A stretch of 64,000 nucleotides of DNA from an uncultured Prevotella sp. Its GTDB lineage: Bacteria; Bacteroidota; Bacteroidia; Bacteroidales; Bacteroidaceae. The notes below the pieces were generated by a model, which had not been told where the DNA came from, did no database searches, and saw nothing but the letters and a program-made list of their open reading frames with translations. The stretch spans positions 1 through 64,000 of the forward strand of contig CAMJBL010000011.1 of the NCBI GenBank assembly GCA_946403845.1. The letters run 5' to 3'. Of this stretch, positions 16,661-25,578 are shown piece by piece; the stretch's first letter is position 1; every line of letters begins with the position of its first letter. The translations under genes were made by a program, and so were the position numbers.

Positions 16661-19162
16661 TTATGATTTCGTTTTGCGGCGACGGTATTCCATGAAGGCG
16701 GCACCGAGAATGACCAGAATCAGAATGACATAAGAGACATAGGCAATGGTCTCTGTGGTATTCACCGACTTGGGTTTGAAGGTCAGCACCACATCGTGCT
16801 TGCCGGGCTTGACATTCAGGGCACGCAGGATATAGTTCACACGACCCAGTTCTGCAGGCTGTCCGTCGATGGTTGCCGTCCATCCGGGATAATAGATCTC
16901 TGAGAAGACCACCACGCCACCCTTACCGGAATTGACCTCGTAGGAGAGCTCGTTGGGCTCGTAGGTCTTAATGGTGACAATGCTGACACTATCCTGCTCT
17001 GCGGTTTCTCCGAGCTGTGGCTTGAACTTGGCATCGGCCACAGCCTCATAACGCAGGTCGAGCTGACCCACAGCAGCTATCTCCTCATTGGCATTCGCCG
17101 CGTATTGGATCTTATCCACGAACCAGGCATTGCCATAGGTATAGGGGTTCTGCAAAGGCACGGTCTGACCACCCTGCAAGGGCAGAATCACATACTTCGT
17201 ATTCAGCATATTGAGCAGGGGCCAGATGCTGTCGCCATTGATCTTCGTCATATCACCGCCAGCCTCAGAGACGGCCGTAAACATCTGCTGCATCTCAGGC
17301 GAGATATACTGTTCGATCATCTCCTGATAACGGCGCAGTTTGGCAGCATGATAGCCACCAATGCTCTTATGATAGTAAGAGGTCTCATTTTCATTGAAGG
17401 TGTTCGAGGCGAGGTTCAGCACGCGGTAGTCGAGGCTCTTGTCGCGCAGGATCTGCTCGTCGGTCTGCGTCATCTGCTGGGGTGCCTCACGCTCACTCTT
17501 CGGCACGAACATCTCGTCGTTGAGATAACGCTTGTTGATCTGCCACAGGTCGACGAGGCAAAGCACGAGGATAATACCAACGGCATACTCCTTCTTCAGT
17601 TTTCCATAAACTACACCCAGCAGAACACCCGTACCTACCAGAATGATATAGAACGAACGCAGGGCATCGCTGGTGAACATAGCCTGGCGCATCTCTGTCA
17701 GATTGGCCATGATGGGCTGGATGTATTCTGCGGGCAGACTCTTCAGCGCCTGCATCTCACTCGTCGAGATAAAGCTGCTGAAGAAGGTCGACGGCATCAG
17801 CGAGAACAACATGGCAACGCCGCCTGTCAGCAGGAAACTGATGCCTACATATTTCATTCTCGGCTTCAATTGCTCTGGCTCATCAAACAGCTTCTTCAAC
17901 GCCAGCATCGCCAGCAAAGGAATGGTAAACTCCGCGATGACCAATATCGAGGCCACGGTACGGAACTTGGCATACATCGGCACATAGTCGAGGAAGAAGT
18001 CGGTGAAGCCCATGAAGTTCTTTCCCCAGGAGAGGAGGATCGACAGAATGGTTGCTGCCAGGAGCGCCCACTTCACAGGACCCTTCACGATAAACAGGCC
18101 AAGGATGAAGAGGAACATCACAAACGCTCCCACATAGACAGGACCGCTCGTGCCAGGCTGCTCACCCCAATATTGTCCCAACTGCTGGTAGATGGGCAAG
18201 AAGTCAGCATTGGCCTTTGCCATCGCCGTTTCGTTGCTGCTCAGGGGCACCGAGGCACCACCCTTCGTGTTCGGCACCAGCAGCGTCCATGTCTCACCGA
18301 TGCCGTAGCTCCACTGCGTGATATAGTCGCGCTCCAGACCGCTGTTGGTCTGATTGGCAGTATTCTGCTTTACCAGTTCGCTCTTGCCACGCATCGACTC
18401 CTGACTGTACTGCCAGGTATGATAGAGGTTCGACAGGTTCAGGCACACACCGATGATGCCAGCTGCCAAGACGACCCCCGAGGCTTTCACAAACCGCATG
18501 ACCTGCTTCTCACGGATGGCCTCCACCAGCCACGCAATCACCAGGAAGAGGATGATGAACATATAATAATATGTCATCTGCACATGGTTGGCATTGATCT
18601 CAAAGGCCGTGAAGATAGCGGTCACAATGAAGCCCCACAGGTATTTTCCGCGATAAGCAAGAACGATACCCGCAATCATCGGTGGCAGATAGGCCAATGC
18701 CCATACCTTCCAGATATGACCGGCGGCGATGATAATCAGGAAATAGGTACTGAAGGCCCAGATGATGGAGCCCAATGCTGCCAGGTGCTGGCGGAAATCG
18801 AAGGCACGGAGCAGGATGTAGAAGCCTAAGAGATAGGCAAAGACGAACCACACATTCTCAGGCAGCCACAGGTGATAGGCGTTGATGGCCTGCGACAGAT
18901 GGTCGGTAGAGTGATACGACGGAGCCATCTGATAGGTAGGCATGCCCCCAAACAGGGCGTTCGTCCAACGACTGCGCTCCCCGGTCTTCTGGAGATATTC
19001 GATGCCCTCCTGTCCGGCACCTCTTCCTGCTGAGGCATCGTGGCGGTAAAGGATTCGTCCCTCGATGTCGGCAGGGAAGAAATAAGCGAAGGCCAGAACG
19101 GCAAACAACAGCACTGCCAACACATCGGGCAGGCACTTCTTTAATAATGTCATAACTTGCAA
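16661..19162 (-). CDS. YfhO family multi-pass membrane protein
   Basis: An 833-residue inner-membrane protein with about a dozen transmembrane segments in the first 550 residues and a soluble C-terminal part ending in one more segment (IAYVSYVILILVILGAAF). The layout fits the YfhO family, related to GT-C type transferases and linked in Gram-positive bacteria to sugar decoration of lipoteichoic acid. The late motif SEIYYPGWTATIDGQPAEL is typical of the family. In this genome it sits directly upstream of fkp, so a role in fucose-containing surface glycans is a reasonable inference. The stop codon lies inside the 7-bp repeat that continues into fkp. Confidence 0.85.
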   Translation of the reverse strand: MQVMTLLKKCLPDVLAVLLFAVLAFAYFFPADIEGRILYRHDASAGRGAGQEGIEYLQKTGERSRWTNALFGGMPTYQMAPSYHSTDHLSQAINAYHLWLPENVWFVFAYLLGFYILLRAFDFRQHLAALGSIIWAFSTYFLIIIAAGHIWKVWALAYLPPMIAGIVLAYRGKYLWGFIVTAIFTAFEINANHVQMTYYYMFIILFLVIAWLVEAIREKQVMRFVKASGVVLAAGIIGVCLNLSNLYHTWQYSQESMRGKSELVKQNTANQTNSGLERDYITQWSYGIGETWTLLVPNTKGGASVPLSSNETAMAKANADFLPIYQQLGQYWGEQPGTSGPVYVGAFVMFLFILGLFIVKGPVKWALLAATILSILLSWGKNFMGFTDFFLDYVPMYAKFRTVASILVIAEFTIPLLAMLALKKLFDEPEQLKPRMKYVGISFLLTGGVAMLFSLMPSTFFSSFISTSEMQALKSLPAEYIQPIMANLTEMRQAMFTSDALRSFYIILVGTGVLLGVVYGKLKKEYAVGIILVLCLVDLWQINKRYLNDEMFVPKSEREAPQQMTQTDEQILRDKSLDYRVLNLASNTFNENETSYYHKSIGGYHAAKLRRYQEMIEQYISPEMQQMFTAVSEAGGDMTKINGDSIWPLLNMLNTKYVILPLQGGQTVPLQNPYTYGNAWFVDKIQYAANANEEIAAVGQLDLRYEAVADAKFKPQLGETAEQDSVSIVTIKTYEPNELSYEVNSGKGGVVVFSEIYYPGWTATIDGQPAELGRVNYILRALNVKPGKHDVVLTFKPKSVNTTETIAYVSYVILILVILGAAFMEYRRRKTKS

Positions 19163-19182
19163 GTTTTTTTATTTCTGCGTGC

Positions 19183-19190
19183 AAAGTTAC
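19183..19190 (-). promoter_or_regulatory. -7 box of yfhO-fkp
   Basis: TAACTTTG on the minus strand, 21 bases before the YfhO start. It is an exact mirror of the TrmH box 12 bases away, so the two promoters must compete for polymerase. Confidence 0.5.
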
Positions 19191-19202
19191 ATATTTTTTT
19201 TG

Positions 19203-19210
19203 TAACTTTG
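19203..19210 (+). promoter_or_regulatory. -7 box of trmH-type gene
   Basis: TAACTTTG ending 8 bases before the start codon at 19219, which leaves a very short leader. Confidence 0.5.
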
Positions 19211-19218
19211 CAGCGAAT

Positions 19219-20034
19219 ATGGAAGAAAATATCATCACCAGTGTCCAAAATGCACGTGTGAAGCACGTCGTGGCCCTACAACAGAAGTCTTCTCTCCGTC
19301 GCGAGGAGGGGCTCTTCGTGGTGGAAGGCCAGCGTGAGATAGAGCATTGTGTGGCTTGCGGCTACGAGTTGGTGGAGGTCTATTCGAGGAGTGAGGAGTG
19401 CGGAGTGAGGAGTGAGAATACTACTATTATTTCCCCTCAAGTTTATGAAAAAATGGCGTATAGAGGAAGTACGGAGGGAATAATCGCAGTGGCAAAATGC
19501 AAGGATCATTCACTTTCCTCACTCCTCACTCCGCACTCCTCACTCCTCGAAAACAAAAATCCTCTCATCGTCGTCCTCGAGCGTGTTGAGAAACCGGGTA
19601 ACTTAGGTGCCATCCTCCGCACGGCAGAGGCTGCAGGCGTGGATGCCGTCATCGTCTGCGACCCATTGACGGACCTCTACAACCCCAACCTCATCCGTGC
19701 CAGCATCGGCGGGGTGTTCAGTGTGCCTACAGCCGTGTGCACATCCGAGGAATGCATCGCCTTCCTCAAGGCGCACCAGATCAACATCCTCACGGCCCAG
19801 CTGCAGGACTCCTACGACTATTACGACTACGACATGACTGTTGGCACTGCCATCGTGATGGGCACCGAATCGACAGGGCTCACCCAACAGTGGCGCGAGG
19901 CTGCCGATGCCCATATCCGCATCCCCATGTTAGGGCGCCTCGATTCGCTCAATGTCAGTGTCAGCGCTGCCATCCTCATGTACGAGGCCGTCAGACAGAG
20001 AAGTGAGAAGATAAAAGTGAAAAGTGAAAAGTGA
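19219..20034 (+). CDS. TrmH/SpoU family RNA 2'-O-methyltransferase
   Basis: A 271-residue SAM-dependent enzyme of the SPOUT class that methylates a ribose 2'-hydroxyl in rRNA or tRNA. Residues 1-60 form the L30e-like substrate-binding part. The knotted catalytic domain begins near residue 115 with LERVEKPGNLGAILRTAEAAG and includes MGTESTGLTQQ and IPMLGRLDSLNVSVSAA near residue 235. Two short inserts (SRSEECGVRSE and SLSSLLTPHSSLLE) are encoded by the arms of a perfect 32-bp inverted repeat. The gene ends inside another 7-bp repeat. It is followed by MTA/SAH nucleosidase and LuxS, which recycle the SAH that such methyltransferases make. Confidence 0.9.
   Translation: MEENIITSVQNARVKHVVALQQKSSLRREEGLFVVEGQREIEHCVACGYELVEVYSRSEECGVRSENTTIISPQVYEKMAYRGSTEGIIAVAKCKDHSLSSLLTPHSSLLENKNPLIVVLERVEKPGNLGAILRTAEAAGVDAVIVCDPLTDLYNPNLIRASIGGVFSVPTAVCTSEECIAFLKAHQINILTAQLQDSYDYYDYDMTVGTAIVMGTESTGLTQQWREAADAHIRIPMLGRLDSLNVSVSAAILMYEAVRQRSEKIKVKSEK
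19385..19549. repeat. Perfect 32-bp inverted repeat of 7-bp units inside trmH-type gene
   Basis: The left arm 19385-19416 is built from GAGGAGT units with one GCGGAGT. The right arm 19518-19549 is its exact reverse complement. The 101 bases between them encode conserved enzyme sequence, so this is not a transposon. Confidence 0.95.
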
Positions 20035-20041
20035 ATAGTTT
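20001..20041. repeat. 7-bp AAGTGAA repeat between trmH-type gene and mtnN
   Basis: Units AAGTGAG, AAGATAA, then AAGTGAA three times. It supplies the last codons and the TGA stop of the methyltransferase and runs to the mtnN start codon at 20042. Confidence 0.85.
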
Positions 20042-20689
20042 ATGAAAATCGGTATTATTGTAGCTATGGAGAAGGAGATCAGACAGCTCCGTCCCCTTTT
20101 TCCCGAAGATCAGGTGATTCTGCAACAGAGCGGTATCGGTAAGGTGAATGCCGCCCTGCAAGCCCTTGAAATGATTCGCCAATACAAACCCGACGTCATC
20201 GTCTCCTCAGGCTGTGCAGGAGGTAATGGCGAAGACATCAACATCCAGGATGTCGTGGTCAGCGCCCAGTTGGCCTATCACGATGTCTATTGTGGCGAGG
20301 CCATCGGCCATACTGTCTACGGACAGGTGCAGGGACTGCCACCCCGTTTCAAAGCCGATCCAGAGCTCTTGGATAAGGCGATAGCCCTGAACAAACAGCT
20401 GACTGACATCAAGATCCACCCGGGACTGATTGTCACTGGCGACTGGTTCGTTGACACGAAGGAGAAGATGTGCGAGATTATCAGCCATTTCCCTGAGGCA
20501 AAGGCCGTCGACATGGAGAGTGCCGCCATCGCCCAGACCTGCTACATCTTCCAGGTGCCGTTTATCTCCTTCCGCGTCATCAGCGATATACCCCTGCGCG
20601 ACACCCATGCCTCGCAGTATCACGACTTCTGGAACACCACTGCCGAGAAGTCTTTCCAAGTTACCAAGACCTTCATCGAGAGTCTGTAA
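20042..20689 (+). CDS. mtnN: 5'-methylthioadenosine/S-adenosylhomocysteine nucleosidase
   Basis: A 215-residue cytoplasmic enzyme that hydrolyses SAH to adenine and S-ribosylhomocysteine, and MTA to adenine and methylthioribose. The start MKIGIIVAMEKEI carries the first catalytic Glu. VDMESAAIAQTC near residue 159 holds the ribose-binding Glu, and SFRVISDIP near 180 holds the purine-binding Asp. The length is slightly under the usual 230. It lies 32 bases before luxS, which uses its product, giving a complete two-step SAH recycling unit behind a methyltransferase gene. Confidence 0.95.
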   Translation: MKIGIIVAMEKEIRQLRPLFPEDQVILQQSGIGKVNAALQALEMIRQYKPDVIVSSGCAGGNGEDINIQDVVVSAQLAYHDVYCGEAIGHTVYGQVQGLPPRFKADPELLDKAIALNKQLTDIKIHPGLIVTGDWFVDTKEKMCEIISHFPEAKAVDMESAAIAQTCYIFQVPFISFRVISDIPLRDTHASQYHDFWNTTAEKSFQVTKTFIESL

Positions 20690-20718
20690 ACTGTAAACTA
20701 TAAACTGTAAACTAAACA
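20684..20718. repeat. 7-bp CTGTAAA repeat between mtnN and luxS
   Basis: Units CTGTAAA (four times), CTATAAA and CTAAACA. The first unit contains the mtnN stop codon and the last ends 2 bases before the luxS ATG. Each unit carries TAA, so the spacer has stop codons in all three frames. Confidence 0.9.
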
Positions 20719-20720
20719 AT

Positions 20721-21215
20721 ATGGAAGTCATTCAAAGTTTCACCATCGACCACACGCACCTGAAGCCGGGCATTTACGTTTCCCGCGAGGACAAAGGCTT
20801 CACCACCTTCGATCTGCGTATTACCGAACCCAATCAGGAACCTGTTGTGGCCCCTGCCGCCATGCATAGTCTGGAACACCTGATGGCCACCTGGTTCCGC
20901 AACAGCGAGGCGAAGAACGATGTGGTCTACGTGGGTCCTATGGGTTGCCTCACAGGCATGTATATCATCATGACGGGTGCCTACACCGTTGAGGACATGC
21001 GACGCCTCACTATCGCGTGTCTGCAGTGGATCCTCACGCAGGACGAGGTGCCTGCCACCCGACCAGAGGCCTGTGGCAACTATCTGCTTCACGACCTCCC
21101 GATGTGCAAGTGGGAAAGTGCCCGCTATCTCGATAGGCTGCAGCACGACTTCCACAGCGAGTACACCAAACTCCAGATTACCCTCGACGACGGCAAGACC
21201 TTTGCCGATGCATAG
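20721..21215 (+). CDS. luxS: S-ribosylhomocysteine lyase LuxS
   Basis: A 164-residue metalloenzyme that splits S-ribosylhomocysteine into homocysteine and DPD, the precursor of autoinducer-2. The metal ligands His49 and His53 sit in HSLEH (residues 49-53), whose Glu52 is the catalytic Glu, Cys76 in GPMGCLTG is the catalytic Cys, and LPMCKWE near residue 129 provides the last ligand. Length is normal. Position after mtnN shows that the organism uses the two-step SAH route and can make AI-2, whether as signal or by-product. Confidence 0.96.
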   Translation: MEVIQSFTIDHTHLKPGIYVSREDKGFTTFDLRITEPNQEPVVAPAAMHSLEHLMATWFRNSEAKNDVVYVGPMGCLTGMYIIMTGAYTVEDMRRLTIACLQWILTQDEVPATRPEACGNYLLHDLPMCKWESARYLDRLQHDFHSEYTKLQITLDDGKTFADA

Positions 21216-21242
21216 AAACAAACCATTAGCCCAGATATCAAC

Positions 21243-22364
21243 ATGAAAATTAACTATTCTTATCTCATGATGGCTTTTGCCTGTCTGCTGACCGTTTCCT
21301 GTGGCAGCGAGAAAAAGAAGGCACCCGATGCGGCGCAGTACAAGACGATGGTGGTGAGCCAGAAGGACATGACGCTCACCCGTCAGTACAGCGCCCGCCT
21401 CACAGGTCGTCAGATTGTAGAAATCCGTCCGCAGGTATCCGGTTGTATTACCCGTATCCTAACGGCCGAAGGTCAGGCCGTGCGTCGCGGACAGACACTG
21501 TTCATCATCGATCAGGTGCCCTATCGTGCTGCCCTCGAGGTGGCCGTTGCTGCCCGTAAGAGTGCGGAGGCCCGTCTGGCCACAGCCCGCATGAACTACG
21601 AGAACGAGGCGCGCCTGCAGCAGAACAATGTCGTTGGCGACGTCTCCGTACAGTCGATGCGCAATGCCCTATCCGAGGCTGAAGCGGCTTTGGCACAGGC
21701 CAAGGCTCAGGAGACCAACGCCCGCAACAACCTGTCGTATACCGAGGTGAAGAGTCCTGTCAACGGCATGGCGTCGATGATTCCCTGGCATGTGGGCTCA
21801 CTCGTCAGCAGCAATATCAGCGAACCGCTGGTCACCGTAGCCGACGACAGCGAGATGTATGCCTATTTCAGCATCACCGAGAATCAGACGCTCGACCTCA
21901 TCACCCAATACGGCTCCATCAATGACTTCATTGCCAAAGCTCCAGCTGTCAACCTGCGTCTGAGCAATGGCAGCGACTATGCTGAACCAGGACGCATCAG
22001 TGCCGTCAGCGGTGTGGTCGACGGGACTACGGGTGCCGTCACCCTGCGCGCCACTTTCCCCAACACCAGTCATCTGCTTCATAATGGTGGCAGCGCCACG
22101 GTCATCGTACCTACCCAACGTCAGCAGTGCATCGTCATCCCCCAGGAGGCGACCTATGAGCTGCAGAACCGCTCGTTTGTCTATCGCGTTATCGACGGTA
22201 AGACAAAGGCCACTGCCGTCACGCTCTTCCCTCAGAACAACGGACAGGAGTATATTGTGGAACAGGGCCTCAGCGTTGGTGACACCATCATTGCCGAAGG
22301 AGCCGGCCTCCTGAAGGACGGAATAGAAGTGAAAAGTGGAAAACTTTCTAACGCCCAGAAGTAA
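21243..22364 (+). CDS. RND efflux periplasmic adaptor (AcrA-like)
   Basis: A 373-residue membrane fusion protein. The leader ends in LTVSC, making Cys20 a probable lipid anchor. The order is the usual one: barrel-sandwich half with GRQIVEIRPQVSGCITRI near residue 56, an alpha-helical hairpin from about 100 to 160 (AARKSAEARLATARMNYENEARL), the second lipoyl half ending NLSYTEVKSPVNGMAS, then beta-barrel and membrane-proximal parts. It links the RND pump to an outer-membrane channel. The permease follows after 46 bases but no outer-membrane factor is adjacent, unlike the second RND set at 37-43 kb. Confidence 0.92.
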   Translation: MKINYSYLMMAFACLLTVSCGSEKKKAPDAAQYKTMVVSQKDMTLTRQYSARLTGRQIVEIRPQVSGCITRILTAEGQAVRRGQTLFIIDQVPYRAALEVAVAARKSAEARLATARMNYENEARLQQNNVVGDVSVQSMRNALSEAEAALAQAKAQETNARNNLSYTEVKSPVNGMASMIPWHVGSLVSSNISEPLVTVADDSEMYAYFSITENQTLDLITQYGSINDFIAKAPAVNLRLSNGSDYAEPGRISAVSGVVDGTTGAVTLRATFPNTSHLLHNGGSATVIVPTQRQQCIVIPQEATYELQNRSFVYRVIDGKTKATAVTLFPQNNGQEYIVEQGLSVGDTIIAEGAGLLKDGIEVKSGKLSNAQK

Positions 22365-22412
22365 TCATAAAGCTCAAAGTTCAAAGTTCAAACTTCAAAG
22401 TTCAAAGTCTAT
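22364..22412. repeat. 7-bp AGTTCAA repeat filling adaptor-permease spacer
   Basis: Units ATCATAA, AGCTCAA, AGTTCAA twice, ACTTCAA, AGTTCAA, AGTCTAT. It runs exactly from the adaptor stop codon to the permease start codon. A near-identical spacer separates truB and queA (29538-29578). Confidence 0.9.
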
Positions 22413-25400
22413 GAACGTTAAGACTTTTATTGACAGGCCGATACTCTCAGGCGTCATTTCGGTGCTGATGGTGCTCGTGGGCATCATCGGACTGAGCCAG
22501 CTCGCCCTTGAGCAGTTCCCTGAGATTGCCCCTCCCACCGTGCGCATCATGGCCAGCTATACCGGTGCCAATGCCGAGACGGTGCAGAAGAGTGTTGTCG
22601 TACCCCTCGAGGAAGCCATCAATGGTGTCGAGGGTATGATGTACATGACCTCATCTGCCTCAAATAATGGTACTGCCTCCATCGGTATTTTCTTCCGTCA
22701 GGGCACCGACCCTGATATGGCGATGGTGAACGTACAGAACCGTGCTGCTACCGTTCAGGGCCGTCTGCCCAGCGATGTGGTGAAGAGCGGACTTACCGTC
22801 CGCAAGCGCCAGACCTCGAATATCAAGCAGATTGCCGTCTACAGCCCCGACAGCACCTTCGACCGTGCCTTTCTGGCCAACTATACGAAGATCAATATCG
22901 AACCGCGCCTGAGCCGTATTCCCGGTGTGGGCGAGGTGAACGTGATGGGTGCCGACTACTCCATGCGCATCTGGCTCGACCCGCTGAAGATGGCCCGCTA
23001 CGGTCTGACCCCTGCCGATATCACACAGGTGCTCAACGAGCAGAACGTCGAGGTGGCCACGGGAACCCTCGGTGCCGAGAGCAGCAACACCTTCCAGTAT
23101 GTGCTGAAATACCGCGGCCGCTACGAGGACGAGCAGGGCTATGAGAACCTCGTTATCCGTTCGCTGCCTGATGGCGATGTGCTGCGCATCGGTGATATCG
23201 CCCGTGTGGAACTCGGCTCGCAGAACTATAACATCATCGCCGAAACCAACGGTAGTCCGGGTGTCAACGTCTCCATCAACCAGGTGGCTGGCTCCAATGC
23301 CAATGAGATCATCAAGGAGATCGACCGTGAGGTGGAGGAGATACGTGAGTCACTGCCCCCTGGCATCGTCATCGAGGATCTGGAGAGTAAGAAAGATTTC
23401 CTCGACGCCTCCATCACCAGTGTCGTCGAGACACTCCTCGAAGCGTTGGCGCTGGTGATCCTCGTGGTGTTCCTCTTCCTGCAGAGCTGGCGCGCCACCA
23501 TCATCCCCGCTGTGGCCATCGTCGTGTCGCTCATTGCGACCCTGGCCGTCATCTATGCCATCGGTTTCTCGCTCAACATGCTCACGCTCTTCGCCCTCGT
23601 GCTGGTCATCGGCACCGTGGTCGATGATGCCATCGTGGTGGTAGAGGCCGTCCAGGCGAAACTCGATCAATCTGATTACTCTAAGAACTCTGATAACTCC
23701 GAGTATTCCGACAAACGCTCTTATCACGCCACGATTGCAGCCATGCACGGCATCACCTCAGCCCTGGTCACGACGACGCTGGTGTTTATGGCCGTCTTCG
23801 TGCCCGTCTGCTTCATCGGTGGTGTCACGGGAACGTTCTATACGCAGTTCGGTCTTACGATGGCCATCGCCGTGGGTATCTCACTCTTCAACGCCCTCAC
23901 CCTCTCCCCTGCCCTCTGCGCCCTCATCATGCGCCCCAACGAGACAGAGAAGAAGCAGGGTTTCCACGCCCGTTTCAACGCAGGCTTCACGGTCCTCCTC
24001 GATCGCTATAAGCAGGCCGTCTCTACCGTCATTCCCCGTCGGTGGGTGGCAGTAGTCCTCGTCGTGATAGCCATCCTGGGCTTAGGTTGGATGATGCGCA
24101 CCACGAAGACCGGTCTCGTGCCCAACGAGGATATGGGTACCGTGTTTATCAACGTGCAGGCCTCACCGGGCAGCAGCCTCCAACAGACCTATCATATATT
24201 AAAAGAGGTGGAGGAGCGCATCAAGGACCTGCCCCAGCTGCGTATCTACTCGCTCATCGCGGGCAATAGCAACAACTTCGAGCAGTCATCGTCGAACGGT
24301 AACTTCACGCTGAAGTTGAAGAAGTGGGGCGAGCGTAAGGACAAGGGCGACGATGTGCAGAGTGTGGTCGACGAGATCTACCGCCGTACTGCCGACATTG
24401 CCAACGCCAAGATACAGGTTAATACGCAGAATATGCTGCCTGGCTTCGGACGTATCAACGGCTTCGAGTTGCACGTGCAGGACAAACATGGTGGTACGAT
24501 TGACGAGCTGCTCAACCAGACCAACCGTCTCATCGCAGCCCTCAACCAACGGCCGGAGATCAGTCGCGCCTTTACCAATTTCTCGCTGAAATATCCACAG
24601 TACCGTGTCGAGGTCGATGCCGCCCTTTGTAAGCGGCGCGGTGTATCGCCCAGCGATGTGCTTGCAGCCCTCAGCGGCTATATCGGTGGCTCCTACGCCT
24701 CGAATTTCGTGCGCTTCACCAAGCTCTACCGCGTCATGGTACAGGCCTCGCCCGAATACCGTCTCGACGCGGAGTCGCTCAATAACATCTTTGTGCGCAG
24801 CTCCTCAGGCGAGATGTCGCCCATCGGTCAGTATATCACCCTGACGCGCATCTACGGCTCCGAGACGCTCTCGCGCTTCAACCTCTTCCCGTCGATACAG
24901 GTAGGAGGCACTGCCGCTGAGGGCTATAGTAGTGGACAGGCCCTCGATGCCATCCGTGAGACAGCAGCCGAGGTGTTACCAGAAGGTTACGGCTATGAGT
25001 TCGGTGGTATGGCCCGTGAGGAGGCGTCGGCACAGAACACCACCGCCCTGGTGTTCGTCATCTGTATCGTCTTCATCTACCTCATCCTCTGCGGTCTCTA
25101 CGAGAGTCTCTTCATCCCTCTGGCGGTCATCCTGAGCGTGCCCTTCGGACTGGCAGGCTCGTTCATCTTTGCCTACCTTTGGGGACTGGAGAACAATATC
25201 TACATGCAGACAGGACTCATCATGCTCATCGGTCTGCTGTCGAAGACGGCCATCCTGCTCACGGAGTATGCCTCTGCGCGCCGTCGCCAGGGCATGGGCA
25301 TCGTCGAGGCAGCCCTTGATGCAGCCGCTGTCCGACTGCGCCCCATCCTAATGACCTCCATGACGATGGTCTTCGGTCTGTTGCCCCTGGCTCTCGCCAC

Positions 25401-25545
25401 AGGTGTAGGTGCCAACGGTAACCGCTCGCTCGGTGTGGGTGCCATCGGTGGTATGCTCATCGGCACCATCGCCCTGCTCTTCATCGTGCCCTGCCTTTTC
25501 GTCATCTTCCAAGTGATTGAAGAAAAGGTCTTCGGTAAGAAATAA
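22411..25545 (+). CDS. RND multidrug efflux permease (HAE-1/AcrB type)
   Basis: A proton-driven inner-membrane pump of about 1044 residues that sends drugs, bile acids or other amphiphiles to the adaptor and outer-membrane channel. It starts MNVKTFIDRPILSGVISVLM with the first membrane helix, and VIGTVVDDAIVVVEAV near residue 400 carries the two Asp residues of proton relay. The second half repeats the fold and ends after GVGAIGGMLIGTIALLFIVP. The start at 22411 was preferred over an in-frame ATG at 22336 because that extension is repeat-encoded and overlaps the adaptor gene. A 9-bp repeat at 23671-23715 adds 15 residues to the loop after the relay helix. Confidence 0.93.
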   Translation: MNVKTFIDRPILSGVISVLMVLVGIIGLSQLALEQFPEIAPPTVRIMASYTGANAETVQKSVVVPLEEAINGVEGMMYMTSSASNNGTASIGIFFRQGTDPDMAMVNVQNRAATVQGRLPSDVVKSGLTVRKRQTSNIKQIAVYSPDSTFDRAFLANYTKINIEPRLSRIPGVGEVNVMGADYSMRIWLDPLKMARYGLTPADITQVLNEQNVEVATGTLGAESSNTFQYVLKYRGRYEDEQGYENLVIRSLPDGDVLRIGDIARVELGSQNYNIIAETNGSPGVNVSINQVAGSNANEIIKEIDREVEEIRESLPPGIVIEDLESKKDFLDASITSVVETLLEALALVILVVFLFLQSWRATIIPAVAIVVSLIATLAVIYAIGFSLNMLTLFALVLVIGTVVDDAIVVVEAVQAKLDQSDYSKNSDNSEYSDKRSYHATIAAMHGITSALVTTTLVFMAVFVPVCFIGGVTGTFYTQFGLTMAIAVGISLFNALTLSPALCALIMRPNETEKKQGFHARFNAGFTVLLDRYKQAVSTVIPRRWVAVVLVVIAILGLGWMMRTTKTGLVPNEDMGTVFINVQASPGSSLQQTYHILKEVEERIKDLPQLRIYSLIAGNSNNFEQSSSNGNFTLKLKKWGERKDKGDDVQSVVDEIYRRTADIANAKIQVNTQNMLPGFGRINGFELHVQDKHGGTIDELLNQTNRLIAALNQRPEISRAFTNFSLKYPQYRVEVDAALCKRRGVSPSDVLAALSGYIGGSYASNFVRFTKLYRVMVQASPEYRLDAESLNNIFVRSSSGEMSPIGQYITLTRIYGSETLSRFNLFPSIQVGGTAAEGYSSGQALDAIRETAAEVLPEGYGYEFGGMAREEASAQNTTALVFVICIVFIYLILCGLYESLFIPLAVILSVPFGLAGSFIFAYLWGLENNIYMQTGLIMLIGLLSKTAILLTEYASARRRQGMGIVEAALDAAAVRLRPILMTSMTMVFGLLPLALATGVGANGNRSLGVGAIGGMLIGTIALLFIVPCLFVIFQVIEEKVFGKK
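23671..23715. repeat. In-frame 9-bp repeat in RND permease
   Basis: Units TCTGATTAC, TCTAAGAAC, TCTGATAAC, TCCGAGTAT, TCCGACAAA. They encode SDYSKNSDNSEYSDK in a cytoplasmic loop. It is close to the alr repeat at 10316, read in the coding sense. Confidence 0.85.
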
Positions 25546-25547
25546 AT

Positions 25548-25573
25548 AATCCCCTGCCAATCGGCAGGGGATT
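25548..25573. terminator. Bidirectional terminator between RND permease and typA
   Basis: Eleven-base arms AATCCCCTGCC and GGCAGGGGATT around the loop AATC, followed by T-rich sequence on the + side. It serves the converging permease and typA genes. Confidence 0.85.
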
Positions 25574-25578
25574 ACTAT

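Noticed and set aside
17105..18829. Open frame of 574 codons antisense to the YfhO gene
   Set aside because: Complement of a clear membrane protein gene. No signal peptide, motif or ribosome-binding site of its own.
19385..19549. Inverted repeats in the TrmH gene as ends of a transposon or MITE
   Set aside because: The DNA between the arms encodes conserved enzyme sequence and no target duplication is visible.
22336..22410. Upstream start for the RND permease at 22336
   Set aside because: The 25 extra residues overlap the adaptor gene and are encoded by the repeat spacer. The family start is MNVKTFIDRP at 22411.
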